Of a stretch of DNA of 10,311 nt, positions 1-6,113 are shown in pieces. The notes beneath the pieces were generated by a model. The model did not search any database. It saw only the letters and a program-made list of their open reading frames with translations, and was not told the DNA's origin. How positions within the stretch are numbered: position 1 is the first letter of the stretch; the number at the start of each line of letters is the position of its first letter. A program made the translations under genes and the position numbers. The DNA lies in assembly GCF_000003605.2 (NCBI RefSeq), contig NW_003115982.1:1-10311 (forward strand), read 5' to 3'. This DNA comes from Saccoglossus kowalevskii. Its lineage: Eukaryota > Hemichordata > Enteropneusta > Harrimaniidae.

Positions 1-243
1 CCACGCAGTTCCATCAATTGTGTTATGATTGGGGTTTCAGCATACTACAGTGTGACATTAACTTGATGACATCGAATCGGTTTGAATTCTCAATTCGACA
101 GACGAAATTGGACTAAAGTACAAAATTAATATTCGATGTGAAGCATTTTTCAATAGGACTAATCCGAAATGTACACCAGACTCTTGTACAGTTTCTTTTA
201 TCGGCATTGTTTTTTTTTACAGTTTTTGAATTAATAAGACGAC

Positions 244-255
244 TGCGCACGCGCG
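244..255 (+). promoter_or_regulatory. Match to NRF1 binding consensus
   Basis: TGCGCACGCGCG matches YGCGCAYGCGCR at all 12 positions. NRF1 sites are typical of CpG-rich metazoan promoters of housekeeping genes. Here the site sits in a local CpG-rich patch in an otherwise AT-rich window. A promoter function is inferred; no transcript start was identified. Confidence 0.3.
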
Positions 256-341
256 GTCTTTACGTACTTCGCGTGGTGAGGATGTTCCCAAAGCAGAATT
301 GGAACTGCAATGCTTGACGGGATTTATCGTAGAGAACTAAA

Positions 342-503
342 ATGACATCTTTGACGATAGACGGCGCAATACAACGAGCAAGTGCTGAAACTTTCAGATT
401 TGTTGTTTTGCCAAGTCAATTGAAAAGCGTTTCAAAGAGGACGTGGAAGTTGTTAGCGGCAAACAAACATGCGATCTACAATGGACTCCAAAGATGGAGT
501 TAA
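342..503 (+). CDS. Small ORF, 53 codons, doubtful
   Basis: The frame begins MTSLTIDGAIQRASAETF, continues through FVVLPSQLKSVSKRTWKLL and ends GLQRWS before TAA. The peptide is basic, with no membrane segment, signal peptide or known motif. The surrounding 240-500 bp are richer in CpG than the rest of the window, and a perfect NRF1-type site lies about 90 bp upstream. It could be a small protein, a first exon, or chance. No splice partner was found. Confidence 0.15.
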   Translation: MTSLTIDGAIQRASAETFRFVVLPSQLKSVSKRTWKLLAANKHAIYNGLQRWS

Positions 504-554
504 ATTAGAACGATACCGGGTATTGTCTTTGTTGTACGTCTGAACACGCCCCGA

Positions 555-868
555 GTCAGGACTACTTCTCATAATAGAACATTTATAATCCTACATGTAC
601 CCGTAGTTATTCTCCATAACTATAGTAAATACAAAGAATGAGCCGATTTGTAGAAAAACGGTGTCTTGAAATCTGCACCACCATGTTCCTGCAAAGATTA
701 TTCGCAACATGGCGTCAATTTTAAATTACGTGGCGTGTGGGCCATCAGCCTGTAATGGAAATCGAACGTTTACAGAAAGCCAGATAGAATACACCGTTTT
801 TCTCGAAAAATAATACCCTACAAGTCAAGGATAATTATCACAATAGAACATTTATAAATCTATATCCT
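555..868. repeat. Diverged direct repeat enclosing a 13-bp inverted repeat
   Basis: Segments 555-600 and 824-868 align imperfectly and share the identical 16-mer AATAGAACATTTATAA (573-588, 842-857). Between them, AGAAAAACGGTGT (652-664) recurs as its exact reverse complement at 791-803, with weaker similarity extending inward. The nested arrangement suggests an old insertion or a degraded inverted-repeat element, but no clean target duplication is visible. Confidence 0.45.
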
Positions 869-976
869 GGGGACGGATCTACGTCACAAGACGTTCCACG
901 TTGCTAAGACGCGAACCACAGTACCATGTATTTCTATGGGCTCTGCGCGAGCTGCTGTGGAACGCCTGTTGAAGAA

Positions 977-1140
977 CAGTGGCGGATCCAGAGGGGGGCC
1001 AGGGGGGCCATGGCTCACCCAAACGCATGACGATTCATATGATCTGGATTACGCATAGCTTCTCTGCGATTTACGCTCCGTATATCTTAAGCGAAGCTTG
1101 GACCCCCGGCCCCCAATACATTTTGCTGGATCCGCCACTG
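977..1140. mobile_element. hAT-like MITE, 164 bp, with 15-bp terminal inverted repeats
   Basis: The ends are perfect 15-bp inverted repeats: CAGTGGCGGATCCAG at 977-991 and its reverse complement at 1126-1140. Immediately inside, G-runs on the left mirror C-runs on the right. The flanks TTGAAGAA (969-976) and TCGAAGAA (1141-1148) agree at seven of eight positions and form an 8-bp target site duplication, the length made by hAT transposases. There is no coding capacity, so the element is non-autonomous. The hAT assignment rests on the duplication length and on CAGTGGCGG-type ends, which recur in animal hAT repeats. Confidence 0.8.
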
Positions 1141-1221
1141 TCGAAGAACCGGTGAAACCAGCTAAAGTCGAAGAAACAACACACACTCAACTTTGAAGTA
1201 ATTCTGAACAACCACATTTAT

Positions 1222-1796
1222 ATACTGTAAAACATGTTGAAAAAGCGGCATGCAATTTTAGCGAATTGTGATAAAATGACGTAATAGCGAAATGTTGATT
1301 TCGCGAATCTCTCTCGTCATTGTTGGTTTCCTGTTTTCACGATACTTGTCTGTCACGCGTCAAAAGAATTGCGCAGTTATCACCTCCATAAAAAACGAAG
1401 AAAAACTGTCAAGTGTAATTTGATTCTGTTCGCAATGATAAAAAAACTGATTCAACAGGGATTTGAAAAAGCGGGTGTCGTTGCTGGGTTACATCCAAAA
1501 ATTACTAAGTACTACTAATTTCCGTAATAATATATCAGTATCACTTCATTTATTTATTTTCATTGAAATAATGACCACAATGAATACGTTTATTTTTTGT
1601 GTTAATTTACTTTTCAATAAAGTGTATCTATCATGTCAGTACGTTTTCTTTGTGTTTGTTGTTTACAAAATGTGTGTGGAGAAAAAAGACGTTGTTTGGC
1701 GGCTATTATGAATATATAAATAAGTCTTTGGCGACATCTTGAATTAGCGAATCAGTTCTTTCGCTAAATTCGCGAAAAAGACATGTTTTACAGTAT
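1222..1796. mobile_element. MITE-like inverted-repeat element, about 575 bp, with CGCGAA/TAGCGAA-rich ends
   Basis: ATACTGTAAAACATGT at 1222-1237 is exactly inverted at 1781-1796. Just inside both ends, TTAGCGAA and TTCGCGAA motifs recur in roughly mirrored order. If the termini begin at CTGT, the flanking TA dinucleotides would be a 2-bp target duplication as in Tc1/mariner-type elements, but the palindromic end makes the exact boundary ambiguous. The interior has only short chance frames, including an AT-rich one at 1463-1711, so it is non-autonomous. The superfamily is not established. Confidence 0.65.
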
Positions 1797-2737
1797 GTTG
1801 CACACGTAGGGCTAATCTTGTTAAATTGTTTAGGGAAGTCTCAACAACCATCTCAAAGTACCGTTTTCTGAGAGATTCCGCCCTTTGTTTTCACCTTGAT
1901 GGTTGTCTAGCGGTGAAAATACCCGGATGTCCGCCCCAAGAAAATACCTGTAGCTATTTACAGTAACTATAGCAACTCAACATGGTCATTGATGTGAAAA
2001 TACCATGTATGACAATGTTTGAAAATAATCACCATTTACTGATAGTTCATTAACAGATTGATTAGTGTTAATTTGACATCCGCCATAGAAAATTGTGAAT
2101 TAGTCATATACATCCGCCAGAGTCGAGGTCAACTGCGGCTGGTCTATAAATCAGGTGAATATGCCGACACACTGTGACGTCATTTGTTGATCATATGAAT
2201 ATCTGATAATAAATGTCGTTCACTGGCCAATGCTAGCTCAAGGTCTGCTGTCATAATGTTTCCACAAAATTGTATTAAACAAAACCATGTATATAAGGAA
2301 GGAAGCTCGAATGTTCAGTGAGGGTGATATAAATTTACAAAGACGTCATTGCCGCTATGTATTATGGGATACACGCATCCGAGTAACAACGGTTTTAGAG
2401 GGGACGTTTCGTTTGCCTTTCTCTAAATCCGCCACTGATAATAACAACAGAAGCAAGCAACGCCACTATTTTATCTACAGATGCGAATCGGTCTTGCTAA
2501 CCGGTAACGACGCATGCGCACACGTGCAAACAAACCCGGATGATCAATACATACACAATGATATTTATCATTTATATATAGAGAAAGAGATTTAAACGTT
2601 CCAGTGTTATTCAACCCGCCAATAAAATCCTCTCGTTTCAGTTTGGATTGTGAAATTTATAAATATTATGAAGATGAAGGGAATGCTTTTGTTGCGATAA
2701 GAGTAATTGCTATCAGATACAAATCACAGCTACTTAC
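1797..2737. other. Unassigned stretch: expected intron or 3' region of gene A
   Basis: This follows the EGF4 exon in gene A's direction and should be intron if more exons exist to the left. The longer open frames on the plus strand (2287-2595, 2604-2903) show no recognisable protein, and the second merely overlaps the EGF4 exon antisense. No further EGF module, terminal exon or AATAAA signal could be supported. Confidence 0.4.
2421..2437 (-). mobile_element. Solo terminus resembling the hAT-like MITE end
   Basis: The minus strand here reads CAGTGGCGGATTTAGAG; its first 11 bases equal the terminus of the element at 977-1140. No matching opposite end or target duplication was found nearby, so this is at best a relic of a related copy, or chance. 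Confidence 0.35.
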
Positions 2738-2851
2738 TGTTTTGGCATCTGTCCCCCGCAAAACCGTCAATACAGTCACAGGTAAATGCAGCCATGAGGT
2801 CGTTACATGTACCATTGTTCTCACATGGACGAGGTGCACATTCGTCAATTT
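2738..2851 (-). CDS. Gene A exon 6: calcium-binding type EGF-like domain 4 (last exon seen)
   Basis: A 114-base exon, phase 1 at both ends, with acceptor GTGTTGCAG| and donor AACA|GTAAGT. The junction codon with exon 5 is GAA, giving E-I-D-E-C. It encodes IDECAPRPCENNGTC, then NDLMAAFTCDC, then IDGFAGDRCQN. Spacing C-x4-C-x5-C-x8-C-x-C-x8-C is canonical, and C-N-D-x4-F-T-C-D-C matches the Asx hydroxylation consensus (Asp191). NGT at residue 186 is a possible N-glycosylation site. Reading through the donor gives Ser-Lys-stop at once (TAG at 2732-2730), so either the gene continues further left or this could be a terminal exon ending in QNSK. The perfect donor makes continuation more likely. 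Overlapping longer frames on either strand are shadows. Confidence 0.9.
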
Positions 2852-3022
2852 CTGCAACACAGAAAGCGTGACGGTGAAATTACATTGTAGCATCATACAC
2901 TGACATTTGACATGTAAGTGGAACACGACTCACCTTTATAAACACGTTTTTGTATTACAAATCAACGTTTTTCTCAAGCTAGAACAAGCTATAAGACCCT
3001 GAAACCAGGATGTTCGTGTGCT

Positions 3023-3254
3023 GACGCCATCTTTGATTTGAAATCACTAATCGGACATGGGCTCTTTTATTTAGGCTCTATGTGTTGGCAGACGCCATCT
3101 TTGATTTGAAATGATTGATCTGATATATGACACTGTAATAAGACTTTGTCTGTGACAGACGCCATCTTTGATTTGAAATGATTGATCTGATATATGACAC
3201 TGTAATAAGACTTTGTGTGTGACAGACGTCATCTTTGATTTGAAATGATTGATA
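3023..3254. repeat. Tandem repeat, 67-68 bp unit, about 3.4 copies, in gene A intron 5
   Basis: GACGCCATCTTTGATTTGAA starts at 3023, 3091 and 3158, and a variant with GACGTC starts at 3225, giving periods of 68, 67 and 67. Copies 2 and 3 are nearly identical throughout (a difference near the TTTGTSTGTGACA end), copy 1 has diverged strongly after its first 22 bases, and copy 4 is truncated. On gene A's sense strand each intact copy reads CAAAGATGGCG, close to the YY1 core. The small frame at 3078-3260 is only the repeat translated. Confidence 0.85.
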
Positions 3255-3366
3255 CTGCATAGGCCAAGATAATTACCGATCTCGTATTACTGGCCTTCTG
3301 ACACGTTTAAATGACGTCATAGTAATGACCTTCGTATCATATATATTTCAATGACGTCATACTTAC

Positions 3367-3480
3367 CATTTTCACAATATTGGCCTTCGAATCCAAGAGC
3401 ACAGGTACACGTATACCCCGTAACGTCATCTACACACTCAGCGCCATTCATACAAAGGTTGCCAGGACAGTCATCAATAT
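3367..3480 (-). CDS. Gene A exon 5: calcium-binding type EGF-like domain 3
   Basis: A 114-base exon, phase 1 at both ends, with acceptor TTTTAACAG| and donor AATG|GTAAGT. The junction codon with exon 4 is AAT (Asn), giving N-I-D-D-C, close to the calcium-binding [DN]-x-[DN]-[EQ]-C start. It encodes IDDCPGNLCMNGAEC, then VDDVTGYTCTC, then ALGFEGQYCEN. Spacing C-x4-C-x5-C-x8-C-x-C-x8-C is canonical. C-V-D-x4-Y-T-C-T-C matches the Asx beta-hydroxylation consensus, with Asp153 as the candidate residue. This type of domain typically uses calcium to rigidify tandem EGF rods, consistent with its position immediately before EGF4. Confidence 0.92.
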
Positions 3481-4202
3481 CTGTTAAAATCACAGAAAAA
3501 TAATCGTTAACTTTAGTTTCTTGATGTAACATCACATAGTTGCAGATAATTAAAAATGGTTTCTATTACTGTAAACTACTTTAATCTCTCGAAATTTATT
3601 AAATAAATAAAAGGTAAAACATTGTCACATTATTTTCAATCTGTTAGTGTGTAAATTTCCTTGCCTTTTCGAAATGAGGAATGAAAAAGTGTAGACAATG
3701 TTGGGCTATTTATCACTGATAAATATCTTTTTTTTTATAATAAATACGTTTATAAACTATAGTACGTTTTCTGCCGTTCACCGTATGTAGTGTTCCACTA
3801 ATGTAAAGCATTTAGATTTCCGATAGAGGGCGTTACTGATGACGGTGATAGTTTCAGCTTCACCTTTAATTGTTACCATTTCATTTGCTAATAATTTTGA
3901 ATAGTGTAGATTCAGGAAGATTCCGAATTACTGCAGACAACATAAATTCGGAACTGCTCCAAACCCTCCAATACTTCCTGCATTTCGCGCATAATCATAC
4001 CATAATATATAATATATATTTTCAAAAAAATATAAATGTGGATAAAAAAGGATAACGGAATTCATTGAGGGTAATTTTAAATGTCTACTCTTAAAACAAT
4101 TGTATACATGTATAGAGTGTATTACATAATTGTGTGAGATATTAATAATAAAATTGAATTGTGTTTTCCTAGAATATAAACATGAAGATATAGTTGACTT
4201 AC

Positions 4203-4328
4203 TGAATTCACAGATAGTACCATTGAAACCATCAGCACATACACATGTATGGGGATCACCAAGAACTCCAGACCATTCACACTCACCGTCATTATAACAC
4301 ATCACATCATTACATGGACTGGGGTTTG
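4203..4328 (-). CDS. Gene A exon 4: EGF-like domain 2 with enlarged C3-C4 loop
   Basis: A 126-base exon, phase 1 at both ends, with acceptor TTCTGTAAAAG| and donor TTCA|GTAAGT. The junction codon with exon 3 is GCA (Ala). It encodes NPSPCNDVMCYNDGEC, then EWSGVLGDPHTCVC, then ADGFNGTICEF. Spacing is C-x4-C-x5-C-x11-C-x-C-x8-C: an EGF-like fold with three extra residues between Cys3 and Cys4. It lacks the acidic pre-Cys1 motif and the hydroxylation site, so it is predicted not to bind calcium. NGT at residue 129 is a potential N-glycosylation site if extracellular. A nearer AG (after CCCC, exon start 4318) would change the phase and is rejected. The frame stays open far into both flanking introns, so exon limits rest on splice signals and phase. 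Confidence 0.88.
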
Positions 4329-4410
4329 CTTTTACAGAAATCAGTGTAAGATCAGACAATGTTAATTTCATAGTTACTCAATATTTTATAACTCCACGAC
4401 ATGAAGTAAT

Positions 4411-4505
4411 ACACTACACTACACTACACTACACTGCACTGCACTGCACTGCACTGCACTGCACTGCACTGCACTGCACTGCACTACACTACACCACACT
4501 ACACT
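4411..4505. repeat. Pentanucleotide microsatellite (ACACT)/(GCACT), 19 units, in gene A intron 3
   Basis: The order is five ACACT, ten GCACT, then ACACT, ACACC, ACACT, ACACT, with no indel. A block carrying a single A-to-G transition is flanked on both sides by the ancestral-looking unit, as expected if one mutated unit was amplified inside a longer ACACT array. It lies wholly in a 224-bp intron. Confidence 0.95.
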
Positions 4506-4552
4506 AATCAATATTATTAAAAACAAGCACATAAAGTATATAAACCACTTAC

Positions 4553-4666
4553 CAATTTCACAATTATCACCTTCGAATTCTTCTGCGCAAGTACACGTGT
4601 ATGACGTAATATCCCCAACACAAGTACCGCCATTTTGACACTCGTCTGCGCAAGATGTTGCCGATC
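4553..4666 (-). CDS. Gene A exon 3: EGF-like domain 1
   Basis: A 114-base exon, phase 1 at both ends, follows a pyrimidine-rich acceptor (TTTTTTCCCAG|) and ends at ATTG|GTAAGT. The first codon is completed by the last G of exon 2 (GGA, Gly). It encodes SATSCADECQNGGTC, then VGDITSYTCTC, then AEEFEGDNCEI. Cysteine spacing C-x3-C-x5-C-x8-C-x-C-x8-C is the six-cysteine EGF pattern (disulfides 1-3, 2-4, 5-6). The C-x-[DN]-x4-[FY]-x-C-x-C hydroxylation site is broken because Gly occupies the Asp/Asn position, and no D-x-D-E precedes Cys1, so calcium binding is not predicted. The first loop is one residue shorter than in the other three domains. The intron to its right is only 126 bp. Confidence 0.9.
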
Positions 4667-4793
4667 CTGGGAAAAAATAAACATTCCAACGTGTTCATAT
4701 AGACAATCCCGACCGACAATTGCATTGTTTGTAAAAAAAATTATCGTAGAAACAAAGAAAAGCGAATTAAGAACAGATGAAACAAACAAATAC

Positions 4794-4917
4794 CTGAATC
4801 TTCATTTCCCCCACTGCCTCCAAGAAATAGCACGGCGGCAGCTGCACCAGCTCCAACTACAATAACTACTGTCACCACAGCAACAATAATGATCACTTTT
4901 TTACTTCCACTACCACC
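4794..4917 (-). CDS. Gene A exon 2: Gly/Ser linker and signal-anchor transmembrane helix
   Basis: The acceptor ATGCAG| opens 41 codons plus one base, in phase 0, and the exon ends at TCAG|GTATTT in phase 1. It encodes GGSGSKK, then about 25 uncharged residues rich in Val, Ile and Ala (VIIIVAVVTVVIVVG then AGAAAAVLFL), then GGSGGNEDS. Length and composition fit one membrane-spanning helix. Lys-Lys lies on the N-terminal side and Glu-Asp on the C-terminal side, which by the positive-inside rule places the N-terminus in the cytosol (type II, uncleaved signal anchor). Near-identical GGSG motifs flank the helix on both sides. An open in-frame ATG just before the acceptor reads into this exon, but that ATG overlaps the acceptor context and is not needed once exon 1 is used. 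Confidence 0.83.
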
Positions 4918-6071
4918 CTGCATTACATAATACAAAACGCGTTACAGAGCTACAGAGTCGTCTTTTGATTCCTTGAGTACACAGATATTTGTATTTCAAT
5001 AATCTAATATTACATAACAGAGCAATGGCTACAATATGGAAGCTGGAAAACAAGTTGTATATTTCATGGTTGTTGTGTTTTTTCGTGGAGTTAAATTTCC
5101 ACAGCCACTGCGATACGCCATGCTTGACGTGGGACCCATGCAACATATACAACAAGTGGACAATATATTGTTTGATTGCATGGAACATTAAAAAAATCTT
5201 GTTAAAAACAAGTAAACCAATACTATCAAAGACAAAACTGTTTTGACGGACACATACTATAGATAAAAAGTTACAATAACATTTACAGACTTAGAAACAT
5301 ATAAACATTAAACACGAGATTACAACTGACAAATCACTGGCAAATACGCCTCACCACTGTAAGCAGAAGCGCTACACGTTATGCAAGTCATACTGTCCGA
5401 AAAACTCTTGAAATAGCGTGCAGTGAATACGCTCTTACAATGACTAGTTGGAAATTTGAATCTCTGACGTCACAAACAACTTGTAAAACATAATTCTACA
5501 CACAAATAAAGCGTGGTATATTCATAGTCAGAACGACCTATAAAGCGAAGAACTGAAGTAATAAACCGATGTAGTTTTCTCAAAGACATAGGAGTTTCTG
5601 GACATCTAACCCGCACTTCAAGATTGAGCAAGAAATATATTACGCTTAAAATAAACTTTCATCCCGTAAAATGAAAAAAAAATATTATTCCAAACAAAGT
5701 GTTTATTGATTTGACTCGTCATTTGAAAGTATTTTTTCATGTTAAAAATATTAAGTTAGAAGCCTACTCACGAGTACAACAAATACTTAGAATGTTTTAG
5801 TTTGAAACAACTCGTACTTTCGGTCAATTTTAGGACTTAAATAAGTCACAGGATAATTTTCGTTAGTATTTGAACGCTTTTATCGTCAATGCTGTAGATA
5901 CGATGCAACATCTGACATTGAAAACTGATATCATTAGATTAAAAAATTATATATCTCGGTGGACCGGGTAATCTGTACTGTCCTGAATTATTTCAAAAAT
6001 GTCGGTTATAAAATATGCCAAAGAATTTCATTTTACAATAAGTCCTATAAAATAGTAATTAGTGGTATTAC
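4918..6071 (-). other. Gene A intron 1 (1154 bp)
   Basis: This lies between the start exon and the transmembrane exon. Open frames at 4989-5246 (+) and 4910-5188 (-) lack recognisable motifs and are regarded as chance. No element, RNA gene or extra exon could be supported. Confidence 0.55.
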
Positions 6072-6113
6072 CTGACTGTTTCCAGTTTCTGGATGTACTC
6101 GACTGTTACTCAT
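6072..6113 (-). CDS. Gene A exon 1: start codon and short cytoplasmic N-terminus
   Basis: Fourteen codons read MSNSRVHPETGNSQ, then a donor CAG|GTAATA in phase 0. The ATG is chosen because an in-frame TAG lies eight codons upstream (6137-6135), no other in-frame ATG intervenes, and phase 0 matches the next exon, which opens in phase 0 after an AG. The segment is polar with no hydrophobic core, so it is not a signal peptide. Splicing it to the transmembrane exon gives a 21-residue N-terminal tail before the membrane. No convincing TATA box at the expected spacing was found upstream. The link rests on phase, splice signals and the upstream stop; an unseen alternative first exon remains possible because intron 1 is long. 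Confidence 0.7.

Larger units (their letters stand above)
1..976. other. No convincing gene; CpG-richer patch and old duplicated sequence
   Basis: Apart from the NRF1-type site, the 53-codon ORF and the nested repeats at 555-868, I see no exon, RNA gene or recognisable element. No EGF-like cysteine pattern was found on the minus strand that would extend gene A into this stretch. Confidence 0.4.
2738..6113 (-). other. Gene A model: type II membrane protein with at least four EGF-like domains (3' end missing)
   Basis: Six exons (6113-6072, 4917-4794, 4666-4553, 4328-4203, 3480-3367, 2851-2738) splice through GT/AG junctions into one open frame of 211 codons plus one base. Predicted order: cytoplasmic tail 1-21 including a Gly/Ser linker and Lys20-Lys21, transmembrane helix about 22-46, Gly/Ser and acidic linker 47-60, then EGF1 (Cys61-91), EGF2 (Cys99-133), EGF3 (Cys140-171) and EGF4 (Cys178-209). 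Introns are 1154, 126, 224, 722 and 515 bp. With no signal peptide and positive charge before the helix, N-in topology is inferred. EGF repeats usually serve extracellular adhesion or ligand binding; the specific role and partner are unknown. The EGF4 exon ends in phase 1 at a strong donor, so further exons are expected to the left, but none was recognised down to position 1. No named family was recognised. Confidence 0.8.

Noticed and set aside
2208-2437. Possible complete second hAT-like element ending at 2437
   Set aside because: The only candidate left end (CACTGGCCAA near 2220) matches the terminus poorly, and no 8-bp duplication flanks the pair.
2604-2903. 99-codon plus-strand frame
   Set aside because: It is antisense to the EGF4 exon and has no recognisable domain.
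2666-2926. 86-codon minus-strand frame across the EGF4 exon
   Set aside because: It is in a different frame from the EGF module; the exon's own frame gives the full six-cysteine pattern and correct splice phases.
4203-4371. ATG at 4371 as an alternative start reading into EGF2
   Set aside because: The reading passes through a good acceptor, the added residues are intronic, and EGF2 joins in frame to EGF1 by splicing.
4517-4789. 90-codon minus-strand frame across the EGF1 exon
   Set aside because: It is out of frame with the EGF1 reading, lacks the cysteine pattern and runs through both introns.
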